Under the pieces are notes generated by a model. The model ran no database searches, had not been told where the DNA came from, and saw nothing but the letters and a program-made list of their open reading frames with translations. Positions 19,061 through 27,720 of a DNA stretch of 64,000 nucleotides are shown piece by piece (positions within the stretch are counted from its first letter, which is position 1; each line of letters opens with the position of its first letter). Made by a program: the position numbers and the translations under genes. Location of the stretch: the NCBI RefSeq assembly GCF_040702995.1, contig NZ_CP159992.1, positions 630,501 through 694,500 on the forward strand. The letters are read 5' to 3'. The DNA is from Paenibacillus sp. AN1007 (GTDB taxonomy: Bacteria > Bacillota > Bacilli > Paenibacillales > Paenibacillaceae).

Positions 19061-19463
19061 AGTTATTCTCCTGTTTCTAGAGGGTTAGATGATGATTAGT
19101 CATTTTTATTTTTTGGTAATTTATTGAGACGTCTTAACAGTAAGATTACATAAACGCGACCAGTGATGTGCGTGGTGGACAAAAATGATCTTTCGAATAG
19201 AGAAGTCAACGCAAGGGTTTCAAGTTTCAGGGCTTAGTTTCCTCATTGTTCTATGCTAATATGTAGTTTAACTTGAATGGTCGAATTCGGACAGTCTTTA
19301 TCGGATGCTCCACTTTTTATTTTGTGAAATCGAACCTTGTTGGATAATAGATCCGTCTAACTTAGGATTCAAGCAGCTGCATCCAGCAAGGGGGTATCCT
19401 GTACTTTATATGTATTAATAAGTGTTTTCTATGATACATCAATTGAATTTCCATGAATATAAG
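19061..19463. other. Intergenic region upstream of the MFS gene
   Basis: About 400 bases without a supportable gene. The imperfect palindrome at 19124-19137 (core AGACGTCT) and an ATGATTAGTCAT dyad near 19091-19104 lie on the MFS promoter side. No convincing promoter could be fixed. Confidence 0.35.
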
Positions 19464-19511
19464 ACAGACCCGCACAGCTGGTATGATCCAGTAGTGCGGG
19501 CCTGTTTTCAG
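19464..19511. terminator. Terminator of the sigma/anti-sigma operon
   Basis: A 12-bp stem with one mismatch (19464-19475 with 19494-19505) carries a long loop. It is the first structure downstream of the minus-strand operon and has a T stretch on the plus side too. Confidence 0.65.
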
Positions 19512-19542
19512 CTTGTTATCAGGCTTCGGACTCGGCAGCAGC

Positions 19543-20502
19543 TTATTCCAAAAAGCTCTTGGCAATCTCAATCAGCTCTGCCTTAGTGATCTTTTTAGTG
19601 GCCTCTATATAGTAATTAATATGATACTCGCTATTTGGGATATCATAAATGAATTGAATGGATCTGTTGCTGCTGCGATTATTTGCTTCCTTGTACAGTG
19701 CATCCACACCTGATATTTTCATTTCTTCCTTGGGATCTACGTGGTTCTCATTAAAGTAGATTGTTAACTTCTCCTTGCTCTTCCTTGGCTGTATGACGAT
19801 CTGACCGTCTGCACTCTTGTAGCTGATATACATGTTCCAGTTGTCCTTGACGGTCTCAAGGAGTGCCATGGCATACCCAACATCGGATTCCAATGCTTGC
19901 CGCTTGAGTTCCTCTGTCAGTGAGGTTTCAGCTTCGGCTGTCAGCGGCTTTGGGGTGTGATAGCTCAGACTAGCGCGATCAAAGGAATACACCTGCCTGC
20001 TTGTACGGATGCTGTTCGTGAGCTTTATCTCCTGATTCTTTAACTCCTCTGTCAAAGCACGTGCATCTTTGAAGCCTAGTCCTGGACCAGTGACTAGGTT
20101 CAACGTTTGGTGAGGATTGTTCGCGGCAATGTATAGAGCCGCAGACTCGCCGGGCTTCAGCAGCTTGTAGCTGAGTTTAGCAGCCTCACGATTACGCAAT
20201 TCTTCTTGAGGGTTCTTCTTCTCCAGAATGGATGGCTCGAAGATCTTTTCCTCATAAACGGTCCCACCCTTGCTGTTGGTCAGTGAGTAGAGATGCACCG
20301 CGGCGAAGCCTGTAGAAATACTGAGCAGCATGCAGGCTGCTATAATCACACTAACCCTGTATTTCAGGTAGGGTCGATCGAGGCCTTGCCGCTTGGGCAG
20401 TTCACCTTGCAGCTGTTTCATTACAGGCCCGGACAAGTCTGCATGGGGCGGCTCAGCCTTATGGAATAGTTCTCGAAGATCCTGATTGCTGTTTGGCTTC
20501 AT
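19543..20502 (-). CDS. Putative membrane-anchored anti-sigma factor
   Basis: 319 residues. A 48-residue N-terminal cytoplasmic part (MKPNSNQDLRELFHKAEPPH onward) is followed by one transmembrane segment (about 50-71) and a large external domain of about 245 residues. The gene overlaps the 3' end of the upstream sigma-factor gene by 44 bases, the classic sigma/anti-sigma arrangement. The external domain is clearly homologous to the secreted protein encoded next door at 21330-22187 (shared TNxKG-x-VYE, LL-GE-AALYIA, YxFD-AS-xYH, GYAM, IPNSE-HI). No zinc-binding HxxxCxxC motif is present. AAAGGAG lies about 10 bases before the ATG. The anti-sigma role is inferred from topology and context. Confidence 0.75.
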   Translation of the reverse strand: MKPNSNQDLRELFHKAEPPHADLSGPVMKQLQGELPKRQGLDRPYLKYRVSVIIAACMLLSISTGFAAVHLYSLTNSKGGTVYEEKIFEPSILEKKNPQEELRNREAAKLSYKLLKPGESAALYIAANNPHQTLNLVTGPGLGFKDARALTEELKNQEIKLTNSIRTSRQVYSFDRASLSYHTPKPLTAEAETSLTEELKRQALESDVGYAMALLETVKDNWNMYISYKSADGQIVIQPRKSKEKLTIYFNENHVDPKEEMKISGVDALYKEANNRSSNRSIQFIYDIPNSEYHINYYIEATKKITKAELIEIAKSFLE

Positions 20503-21052
20503 TGCGGCCAGCTCCTTTCACTGGATAATAGTGCTTGCGGAATTTGCCTACCGTTCGTTCATACTTCTTACGCAGATAAGCGCTGTTTCGCTGGAGAATC
20601 GTACTGATCTCCTCATAGGTCTTGTCCTCCACACATCGCAAAATGAGCAGGCTGCGCTCCTCCGTCGACAGTCTCTTCATGGCTTGAAGCACCTGCTCAT
20701 CAAAATAAATGTCCTCAATTCGCTGGTCTATCGGGCTATAATCCCTGGTGGCATGATATAGAAAAGGCAGGTACTTGACAAGCCGGCGCTTGCGCAGCGC
20801 GTCAATACACTGATTGTATGCAATGGTATACAGCCAGGCCTCGAACGATTTCTCCGGGTCATACCTTTTCAAATGCCTGAAGGCCTTGAGGAAGACCTCC
20901 TGTCCGCAGTCCTCGGCCTCGGCATAGTTGTTTAGCATATGATAACAGTAGAGAAAGATCGGTCTCTGATACTTATGCATGACTCTCTCGAACTTTGTAG
21001 TATCTCCACTCAGGATATCGCTTATGATCTGGCGAAGATCTATGTCTTCCAA
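20459..21052 (-). CDS. ECF-type RNA polymerase sigma factor
   Basis: 197 residues with the two-domain ECF layout. Region 2 (about 20-90) contains AEDCGQEVFLKAFRHL and FEAWLYTIAYNQCIDALRKR. Region 4 (about 125-175) contains RLSTEERSLLILRCVEDKTYEEIS and a helix-turn-helix. It directs RNA polymerase to a specific set of promoters. The start is TTG at 21052, with AGGGGTGG upstream. A bipartite element at 21076-21105 also occurs before the neighbouring secreted paralogue gene, so autoregulation is likely. It overlaps the downstream anti-sigma gene. Confidence 0.92.
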   Translation of the reverse strand: MEDIDLRQIISDILSGDTTKFERVMHKYQRPIFLYCYHMLNNYAEAEDCGQEVFLKAFRHLKRYDPEKSFEAWLYTIAYNQCIDALRKRRLVKYLPFLYHATRDYSPIDQRIEDIYFDEQVLQAMKRLSTEERSLLILRCVEDKTYEEISTILQRNSAYLRKKYERTVGKFRKHYYPVKGAGRNEAKQQSGSSRTIP

Positions 21053-21075
21053 GTCCCCACCCCTTTTTAAAGTGT

Positions 21076-21105
21076 TTTATGAAGGAGACACCTTGTATTG
21101 TGACA
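21076..21105 (-). promoter_or_regulatory. Candidate autoregulated ECF promoter of the sigma gene
   Basis: On the minus strand TGTCACA (21105-21099) is followed by a 17-base spacer and CATAAA (21081-21076), 29 bases from the -10 start to the TTG start codon. The same layout occurs upstream of the secreted paralogue gene. Confidence 0.5.
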
Positions 21106-21329
21106 GTTTACCGTTTTTTTTTGCTTAAGAAGGCACACGATGCATCCCTCCCGGTTCATTTCAACCCAACGTATCTAATACAGGGGAGATACACTGTGTG
21201 CCTGAATCTGCTTAGGAACATGAATGCATCATATTGGTTACGGATTAACCGCTGCTATCTGGACGCAGCGATCTGAAAGCTATATCCCAAGCGCCGCGGC
21301 GGCTTAAAGGCTGCCTTGCACTCCGCGTC

Positions 21330-22187
21330 CTATTTCAAATACGATTCGGCCAGCTTGATCAGCTCCTGCTTGCTCAACTTGCTGCCGATGTCTTCAATAT
21401 GGTACCAAATATGAAATTCGCTGTTAGGGATGCTGCACACAAATGTAATACCTTGGCCTGAGGACTTGAAATCCTGATTTTCGGATTCGCTGTAAGACGA
21501 ATAGACCATTTCTGTTCTTCCCGACTTGATCAGCTCATACGTGACCCCGGTTTGTACGGATGGAGTATGGAGCGTGATTTTCTCATCAGATTTTATAGCC
21601 TGAACCAGCAGCTCGCTGCTTCCATTTTTATATGTGCTGAAAAGGTTCCAGTGCTTGCCGATCAGTTTAAGCTTTTGCATGGCATATCCTTTGCCAGACT
21701 GAGCTGCCTGCTGCTCAAGTTGATCGGTCATCTTGGCTCGCTCGGGATCCGACAGGACCGGATGATAGGTCACGCTGGCGCTGTCAAATTTATATTTTTG
21801 CTGGATGGTATCCAAAATTTTAACCGATTGTCCTTTTAGCTGCTCACGCAGCTTGGCTGCTTTCTTGAAGCTCATCGATGTTCGCTCAATATTGGTCTTG
21901 CGCTCTGGATTATCTTCAGCAATGTAAAACAGGGCGGCTTCCCCTTTCTTCAGCAGCTCATTAGCTAAGCTATGGCTTTTTGAGGAGCGAAGCAGATCTT
22001 CGCGGGAGTGGTCCGACTTATGAGAGCCCTCGTAAGGCTTCTGCTCATAGATAACCTCCCCCTTGTTGTTAGTTAACTTAAAGACTTGATTGCTAATGGT
22101 ATCATCGGCAAAGGCTGTGGCCGGAATGAGCAGCAGAGCTGCTGTCAAAGCAATTAGACTTTTTTTGTACTTCTTGTTCTTTTTCAT
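21330..22187 (-). CDS. Secreted paralogue of the anti-sigma outer domain
   Basis: 285 residues with a signal peptide (KKSLIALTAALLLIPATAFA, cleavage near 27), so it is exported. The mature part aligns over its full length with the external domain of the neighbouring putative anti-sigma factor, but it has no transmembrane anchor and no cytoplasmic part. Shared landmarks are LTNNKGEVIYEQ, ELLKKGEAALFYIAEDNP, YKFDSASVTYHP, GYAM and IPNSEFHIWYHIE. AAAGGAGAGA precedes the ATG. It has its own upstream bipartite element matching that of the sigma gene. A decoy, ligand-binding partner or signal modulator role is plausible but unproven. Confidence 0.8.
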   Translation of the reverse strand: MKKNKKYKKSLIALTAALLLIPATAFADDTISNQVFKLTNNKGEVIYEQKPYEGSHKSDHSREDLLRSSKSHSLANELLKKGEAALFYIAEDNPERKTNIERTSMSFKKAAKLREQLKGQSVKILDTIQQKYKFDSASVTYHPVLSDPERAKMTDQLEQQAAQSGKGYAMQKLKLIGKHWNLFSTYKNGSSELLVQAIKSDEKITLHTPSVQTGVTYELIKSGRTEMVYSSYSESENQDFKSSGQGITFVCSIPNSEFHIWYHIEDIGSKLSKQELIKLAESYLK

Positions 22188-22224
22188 GTAGAATCTCTCC
22201 TTTGAACTACTGTATTTATAAGGT

Positions 22225-22254
22225 ATTACGTTTTAGGTGTTCCAGAATGTGACA
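22225..22254 (-). promoter_or_regulatory. Candidate ECF promoter of the secreted paralogue
   Basis: On the minus strand TGTCACA (22254-22248) is followed by exactly 17 bases and CGTAAT (22230-22225), 43 bases from the -10 start to the ATG. It matches the element upstream of the sigma gene in both boxes and in spacing. Confidence 0.5.
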
Positions 22255-22260
22255 TTTCAT

Positions 22261-22596
22261 TGATTTTTATTTATGAGCCAATAGGATGAAGGAGAGAGGC
22301 AGGAGGGCAGATGAAGTCGGAATGTGAGAGATGGTAGTACTGAGAGCATTGCAGAGCGGCTGAACAGTTCCAGTGATCTGTCAGGTATGCTCAATACAGT
22401 GATGGAGAGCAGCGAGAGCTGACAGGGCGGCGACAAGGTGGTGTTTCTGCAGTTAGAGGAGACCAGAGTATAACGGGTGTTTAATGATCGGAATCTTCTG
22501 CCAGGACTCATATTTTGGACAGATTAGAGTTGACCGTCGAGGCTGAGAGGCATATGTTAACGAGTAGATGCCCAGGCGAACCACCCGGGGTTCTCA
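22261..22596. other. Intergenic region with possible gene remnant
   Basis: No intact gene. A 32-codon open frame (GTG 22324 to TGA 22422; SIAERLNSSSDLSGMLN core) has a protein-like composition and lies 16 bases after AGGAGGG, too far for normal initiation. It may be the debris of a larger gene. I cannot identify it. Confidence 0.25.
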
Positions 22597-22607
22597 TCCC
22601 CAGAACG

Positions 22608-22635
22608 CAAAAAAAGCTTCCCGAAGGAAGCTTTT
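22608..22635 (-). terminator. tRNA-Arg copy 2 terminator
   Basis: On the minus strand an AAGCTTCC/GGAAGCTT stem with a TTCG loop is followed by a T run. Confidence 0.85.
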
Positions 22636-22643
22636 CTTCTGAA

Positions 22644-22717
<74 letters not shown>

Positions 22718-22740
22718 ATGAAATTTTTCAAGCAAAAATG

Positions 22741-22769
22741 ATTTTATCATAAATAAAAATAAATATCAA
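22741..22769 (-). promoter_or_regulatory. Sigma-A promoter of tRNA-Arg copy 2
   Basis: On the minus strand TTGATA (22769-22764), a 17-base spacer and TAAAAT (22746-22741). Confidence 0.75.
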
Positions 22770-22992
22770 ATGTTTATTTTTTGTTCCATTTTCGTATATG
22801 ATATTTGGCGGCTGTAACGTTTTTTTCTTTCTAATAAAGGTTATGTTAGAATATCAGAAGAACTTACAAAATAGATCGATATTTGTTGATATATATCTAT
22901 TCATGGTCAATTCCAACTAGAGATGCAGGAACAGAGGAGGTGCTCCTATCAAGGAATCCACGACCCCGGAAACCGCGCATAACAACAAAATT

Positions 22993-23883
22993 GTGCTGTT
23001 TCCAAAAACGCTGGACTATTATCAGATACAGCTGACGGTTATGCTTGAAAACGAACGTTATGGTGAAGCCATGGACCTGCTTCGTTTTTTGCTGCAGTGT
23101 CAGGGGCAGGATGAACGTCACTACGATGAGTGGAGGGCGCTGCTTGAATGGCTGCAGGCAGCATTTCCTCAGCATGAAGAGATGGACCTGCCGGTGATTC
23201 GTCAAGAAGAGGAAGAGGATGTCAGCGAGGAAGAGATGGCCCGGCAGCACGCCAAGTTGAAGCTTGCGCAGGACGACGGTTACGCTGATAAGCTGCTCCG
23301 TACAGTTATGGAAGGGCCGCTGTCCGAGCAGACGATGCTGGCACTTGAACAGCTGGCATTTCTGGACGTTTCGAAGGTTGATGAGCAGCTGATTCAATGG
23401 CTTCAAACGAAGACGCTTCATCCGCTTTTACAATTCAGAGTGCTGCAGACGTTGCGGCGCCGAGGAGTGCAGGATATCATTCGCTTCACGAGAGGCGACG
23501 AAGATGTAGAGGTTGATATCACTGGCGTCCCGCTTAAGCCGGAAGAATTTCCACTTCAGATTGTTCAGATTCTGGAACGGGTAGCAGACCAGACGGAGGT
23601 TCATGAACCTACGCTCTTTTATTTTGCCCAGGAACTGTGGATACAATATGTAATGGCGGTCTATGGAACAAGGGATTACGAGTCTATGCTGGAACAAAAT
23701 GACGCTGCTGCAGACATATGGGCTGCTGCGCTGCATATGACGGTGGCAGACAGTCTTGGTGGTTCACATGATGAAGAAAATACGCGCTCAATGTACGCTG
23801 TGACTGGTGCAATGAGGTTTCGTCTGGAGCAGGCTTATCGTTCGATGAAACAGTTTGTTTCGGCTGGTTTGGACGGTCATTAA
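22993..23883 (+). CDS. YsoA-like helical repeat protein upstream of tig
   Basis: About 296 residues, all helical. It has TPR-like features at the N-terminus (YYQIQLTVMLENERYGEAMDLLRFLLQ), an acidic middle (RQEEEEDVSEEEM) and a HEAT-like stretch later (LHPLLQFRVLQTLRRRG). The position immediately before tig matches B. subtilis ysoA, a TPR protein of unknown function. The coordinates use the first canonical start, GTG 22993, which lacks a ribosome-binding site. A perfect AGGAGG at 22935-22940 instead points to an in-frame ATC at 22948 at a spacing of 7, which would add 15 residues. No ATG/GTG/TTG exists in frame between the upstream stop and 22993. Probably cytoplasmic. Confidence 0.85.
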   Translation: MLFPKTLDYYQIQLTVMLENERYGEAMDLLRFLLQCQGQDERHYDEWRALLEWLQAAFPQHEEMDLPVIRQEEEEDVSEEEMARQHAKLKLAQDDGYADKLLRTVMEGPLSEQTMLALEQLAFLDVSKVDEQLIQWLQTKTLHPLLQFRVLQTLRRRGVQDIIRFTRGDEDVEVDITGVPLKPEEFPLQIVQILERVADQTEVHEPTLFYFAQELWIQYVMAVYGTRDYESMLEQNDAAADIWAAALHMTVADSLGGSHDEENTRSMYAVTGAMRFRLEQAYRSMKQFVSAGLDGH

Positions 23884-23925
23884 AGGGCGGAAACGTTTAC
23901 CTTAAACCGTATCAAGGGATTCCTC

Positions 23926-23954
23926 TTGAAAAAGAATGTAAACTTGTTTATACT
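23926..23954 (+). promoter_or_regulatory. Sigma-A promoter of tig
   Basis: TTGAAA (23926-23931), a 17-base spacer and TATACT (23949-23954), 64 bases before the tig ATG. Confidence 0.75.
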
Positions 23955-24018
23955 AAAATGGTTATTTTGTACGTGATCGCCTACGTGAACATGTGAATTT
24001 TGGAGGGGAAAGTATACA

Positions 24019-25359
24019 ATGAAAGCAACTTGGGAAAAGATAGAGAAGAACCTTGGGGTTCTTGAGGTTGAAGTCGGTGCAGAGCGCGTAACGGAAGCAC
24101 TCGACAAAGCTTTTAATAAAGTAGTGAAACAAGCAAACGTACCTGGATTCCGTAAAGGTAAAGTACCACGTCCAATCTTCGAAGCTCGTTTCGGAGTAGA
24201 GAGCCTTTATCAAGAAGCAATCGACATTTTGCTTCCTGAAGCTTACACAGAAGCGATTGATCAAACGGATATCTTCCCGGTTGATCGTCCTGATGTAGAC
24301 ATCGAGCAATTCGGTAAAGGACAATCTTTCAAATTCAAAGCGAAAGTAACCGTGAAACCAGAAGTTACCCTGGGTGACTACAAAGGAATCGAAGTTGCTG
24401 TAGCTAAAAGTGAAGTAACTGAAGCAGAAGTAGCAGAAGAGCTGGAGCGTCTGCAGCAGCGTCATGCTGAACTGGTTGTTGTTGACGAAGGTTCCGCAGC
24501 GAACGGCGATGTTGCTGTAATCGACTTTGACGGTTCTGTTGATGGCGTACCTTTCGAAGGTGGCAAAGCAGAGCGTTACTCCCTGGAACTGGGTTCCAAC
24601 ACATTCATTCCTGGCTTTGAAGAGCAGGTTGTGGGATTGTCCACTGGTGACTTCAAAGACGTAGAAGTAACTTTCCCTGAGAGCTACCATGCAGCTGAAC
24701 TGGCTGGCAAACAAGCGGTATTCAAAGTGAAAGTACATGAAATTAAACGCAAACAGCTTCCAGAACTGGATGATGAGTTTGCTAAAGATGTTAGCGAGTT
24801 TGATACTCTGGAAGAGTACAAAGCTGACCTCAAAACACAACTGGAATCCCGTAAAGCAGATGAGTTCAAAGCTGCACAGGAAAATGCAGTTGTAGAAAAA
24901 GTAGCTGAAAACGCTGAAGTAGATATCCCTGCTTCAATGGTTGACAGCGAAGTACAAAACATGATGCGCGATTTCGACAACCGTCTTCGCAACCAAGGCA
25001 TGAACCTTGAAATGTTCCTGAGCTTCTCCGGCCAGACGCAAGCTGACCTGAGAGCACAAATGCAGGATGATGCTTCCAAACGTGTCCGCAACAACCTGGT
25101 GCTTGAAGCGGTAGGCAAAGCGGAAAACATCGAAGTGTCTGACGAAGAAGTGAACCAAGAACTCGAGAAGATGGCTGAATCTTACAAGCGTCCTGCTGAA
25201 GAGATCCGCGGCATTCTCGAAGGTAACGGTTCCCTGGACAGCCTTCGTGATGAAGTGAAATTGCGCAAAACAATCGATGTTCTCGTTGAGAACAGTAAAG
25301 TTGTTGAGCCGGTTGAAGCTCCAGCTGAAGAAGCTGCTGCAGAAGCTGACGAAAAATAA
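24019..25359 (+). CDS. tig: Trigger factor, ribosome-associated chaperone
   Basis: 446 residues; binds the ribosome exit tunnel and shelters nascent chains, with peptidyl-prolyl isomerase activity. The N-terminal ribosome-binding domain carries the GFRKGKVPRPIF signature (about 43-54). An FKBP-type domain follows (about 155-245, ERYSLELGSNTFIPGFE), then the helical C-terminal arms. The tail is Glu/Ala-rich low complexity. GGAGGGG precedes the ATG. It is transcribed from its own promoter and ends at a terminator, ahead of clpP. Confidence 0.98.
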   Translation: MKATWEKIEKNLGVLEVEVGAERVTEALDKAFNKVVKQANVPGFRKGKVPRPIFEARFGVESLYQEAIDILLPEAYTEAIDQTDIFPVDRPDVDIEQFGKGQSFKFKAKVTVKPEVTLGDYKGIEVAVAKSEVTEAEVAEELERLQQRHAELVVVDEGSAANGDVAVIDFDGSVDGVPFEGGKAERYSLELGSNTFIPGFEEQVVGLSTGDFKDVEVTFPESYHAAELAGKQAVFKVKVHEIKRKQLPELDDEFAKDVSEFDTLEEYKADLKTQLESRKADEFKAAQENAVVEKVAENAEVDIPASMVDSEVQNMMRDFDNRLRNQGMNLEMFLSFSGQTQADLRAQMQDDASKRVRNNLVLEAVGKAENIEVSDEEVNQELEKMAESYKRPAEEIRGILEGNGSLDSLRDEVKLRKTIDVLVENSKVVEPVEAPAEEAAAEADEK

Positions 25360-25392
25360 GACAAGCTGTTTAACTTAACAGCTGCATACATG

Positions 25393-25427
25393 ATAAGGCA
25401 CGTGAGTTACTGCGTGCCTTATTTTTA
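25393..25427 (+). terminator. tig terminator
   Basis: A 10-bp stem (25393-25402 with 25413-25422) followed by a short T run. Confidence 0.8.
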
Positions 25428-25742
25428 AATTATGACATCCATTTTATAGAAAAATGAGTAATGATATGGATGGTTGTTTATTTTTCTGCTGGGTGCCCGT
25501 TTTCGGTTTATTCCATACCTTTGCGCGCGGCTGTAAATAAAAAAAGCCAATACGGCATAGGATGGTTGTAATTTGCACATACATAGAAAACATGGTTAAA
25601 TATGATCAGGCTAAATCGTAAACATCCCTAGGATGACATGATTCCTGAAAAATGACATTGTCACAGGAACATGTTAAAATGATTTTGGGTTTGCTTTACA
25701 GTCAGCCTATGTCTAATTACATGTAGAAAAGAGGTTGGTCTC
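25428..25742. other. clpP upstream region
   Basis: No gene. It contains the candidate clpP promoter and an overlapping imperfect palindrome at 25636-25674. I found no CtsR heptad repeats (GGTCAAA type), although clpP of many Firmicutes has them. Confidence 0.45.
25652..25680 (+). promoter_or_regulatory. Candidate clpP promoter
   Basis: ATGACA (25652-25657), a 17-base spacer and TAAAAT (25675-25680). An inverted repeat (ACATGATTCCTG at 25636-25647 and CAGGAACATGT at 25664-25674) and an inner TGACA-T-TGTCA dyad (25653-25663) overlap it. Confidence 0.6.
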
Positions 25743-26333
25743 ATGAGTCTGGTGCCAATGGTTGTTGAACAAACCAATCGAGGCGAGCGTTCTTACGATA
25801 TATATTCACGTTTGCTGAAAGATCGCATTATTTTTCTGACCAGTGCGATTGATGACGATGTAGCCAATCTTGTCATAGCTCAGCTTTTGTTTTTGGCAGC
25901 CGACGATCCTGAGAAGGATATCAGCTTGTATATTAATTCACCTGGTGGTTCTGTTACTGCAGGGATGGGTATATACGATACGATGCAGTTTATCAAGCCA
26001 GATGTATCGACCATTTGCGTAGGCATGGCAGCGAGCATGGGCTCTCTATTGCTGACCGCAGGCGCTCCTGGCAAAAGATATGCGCTTACGAACAGTGAAG
26101 TCATGATTCATCAGCCGCTTGGCGGCGTACAGGGACAGGCTGCGGACATTAAAATCCACGCAGAATGGATCATTAAAACTCGTCAGAAACTGAATCAAAT
26201 ATATGTTGATCGTACAGGTCAGCCCCTTGATAAAATTGAGCGGGATACAGACCGTGACTTTTTCATGAGTGCAGAAGAAGCAAAAACGTACGGCATTATT
26301 GACCAGGTGCTCAGCAGACCGATCAATTCCTAA
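25743..26333 (+). CDS. clpP: ATP-dependent Clp protease proteolytic subunit
   Basis: 196 residues, the usual length for the family. The Ser-His-Asp triad is Ser98 (GMAASMG), His123 (MIHQPLGG) and Asp172. Fourteen subunits form the degradation chamber that works with ClpX, encoded 12 bases downstream. AGAGGTTGG precedes the ATG. Translation of clpX is probably linked. In B. subtilis clpP lies elsewhere, so the clpP-clpX pairing here is a difference in layout. Confidence 0.98.
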   Translation: MSLVPMVVEQTNRGERSYDIYSRLLKDRIIFLTSAIDDDVANLVIAQLLFLAADDPEKDISLYINSPGGSVTAGMGIYDTMQFIKPDVSTICVGMAASMGSLLLTAGAPGKRYALTNSEVMIHQPLGGVQGQAADIKIHAEWIIKTRQKLNQIYVDRTGQPLDKIERDTDRDFFMSAEEAKTYGIIDQVLSRPINS

Positions 26334-26345
26334 AGGGGTGGTTTC

Positions 26346-27599
26346 ATGTTTAAATTTAACGATGAGAAAGGGCAGCTGAAATGCTCTTTTTGCGGTAAAT
26401 CTCAGGAGCAGGTTCGCAAGCTGGTCGCTGGACCAGGCGTATACATCTGTGATGAATGTATTGAACTTTGCACCGAAATCGTGGAGGAAGAGCTCGGTCA
26501 TGATGAAGAGCTGGATCTGAAAGATATTCCAAAGCCAAAAGAAATTCGCGATATTCTCGATCAGTATGTTATTGGTCAGGAACAAGCGAAAAAATCTTTG
26601 TCTGTTGCGGTGTACAACCACTACAAACGCATCAATACACAAAGCAAGATTGAAGATGTAGAGCTGTCCAAAAGTAACATTTTGCTGTTAGGACCTACCG
26701 GTTCCGGTAAAACGCTGCTTGCCCAAACGATGGCCAAAATCCTGAATGTTCCTTTTGCGATTGCGGATGCAACTTCATTAACAGAAGCCGGATACGTGGG
26801 TGAGGATGTAGAGAACATTCTGCTCAAGCTGATCCAGGCTGCAGACTATGATGTTGAAAAAGCAGAACGCGGCATTATCTATATTGATGAAATTGATAAA
26901 GTGGCACGTAAATCGGAGAATCCGTCCATTACGCGTGACGTATCCGGCGAAGGGGTTCAGCAAGCCTTGCTGAAGATCCTCGAAGGTACAGTTGCTTCTG
27001 TACCGCCGCAAGGTGGTCGTAAGCATCCACATCAAGAGTTCATTCAGATTGATACAACCAACATCCTGTTCATTTGCGGTGGTGCCTTTGATGGTCTCGA
27101 ACAGATGATTAAACGCCGGATCGGTAAAAAAGTCATTGGCTTTAATGCCGCTACGGAGCAAAAAGATTTGAAACCAGGTGAGTACCTGGGTATGGTACTG
27201 CCAGAAGACCTGCTGAAATTCGGTTTGATTCCGGAATTCGTAGGCCGTCTGCCTGTGATCTCGACTTTGGAGCCGCTTGATGAAGATACATTAGTGCGGA
27301 TTCTGTCTGAACCGAAAAACGCACTGACGAAGCAGTACCAGAAACTGCTTGAACTGGACAATGTTAATCTGGTGTTTGAACCGGGTGCATTGCTGGCGAT
27401 TGCCAAAGAAGCAATCAAGCGTAACACGGGTGCACGTGGCTTGCGTGCAATCATTGAAGGCATCATGCTGGAAATCATGTACGAAGTGCCTTCACGTGAA
27501 GACGTGACGAGCTGTGTCATTACAGAAGAAGTCGTTGAGAAAAAAGTTGTGCCTGAACTTGGCCAATCAAAGGACGATAAGCAGGAAGAGAGTGCCTAA
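26346..27599 (+). CDS. clpX: Clp protease ATP-binding subunit ClpX
   Basis: A 417-residue AAA+ unfoldase that feeds tagged substrates to ClpP. The N-terminal zinc finger uses Cys13, Cys16, Cys35 and Cys38. Walker A is GPTGSGKT (116-123) and Walker B is [10 protein letters not shown]. The [12 protein letters not shown] region precedes the sensor-2 domain. AAAGGGGTGG precedes the ATG. It forms an operon with clpP. Confidence 0.98.
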   Translation: MFKFNDEKGQLKCSFCGKSQEQVRKLVAGPGVYICDECIELCTEIVEEELGHDEELDLKDIPKPKEIRDILDQYVIGQEQAKKSLSVAVYNHYKRINTQSKIEDVELSKSNILLLGPTGSGKTLLAQTMAKILNVPFAIADATSLTEAGYVGEDVENILLKLIQAADYDVEKAERGIIYIDEIDKVARKSENPSITRDVSGEGVQQALLKILEGTVASVPPQGGRKHPHQEFIQIDTTNILFICGGAFDGLEQMIKRRIGKKVIGFNAATEQKDLKPGEYLGMVLPEDLLKFGLIPEFVGRLPVISTLEPLDEDTLVRILSEPKNALTKQYQKLLELDNVNLVFEPGALLAIAKEAIKRNTGARGLRAIIEGIMLEIMYEVPSREDVTSCVITEEVVEKKVVPELGQSKDDKQEESA

Positions 27600-27720
27600 A
27601 GCACATTTTCTTCAGCTGAGCTCTGAAATATAGACTTGTCAGTTCTCCACTTGGGCAGAAGGCTTTTATAAGGTCTTTTGTCAGGGTGGAGCTTTGACGT
27701 TGTGGGGAGAGAAATCACTC

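Noticed and set aside
18486..19088. 200-codon plus-strand frame opposite the MFS gene
   Set aside because: Antisense to 12 transmembrane helices; no initiation signal.
21053..21170. SigW-like TGAAAT/CGTG promoter further upstream of the sigma gene
   Set aside because: The possible box spacings (13 or 18 bases) do not fit the 16-base consensus. The TGTCACA element is closer and shared.
23962..24840. 292-codon minus-strand frame opposite tig
   Set aside because: Antisense to tig; Phe/Tyr-rich composition typical of a reverse-strand shadow.
25664..25680. LexA/SOS box at clpP (GAACATGTT)
   Set aside because: The half-sites are two bases too close for a Firmicutes SOS box.
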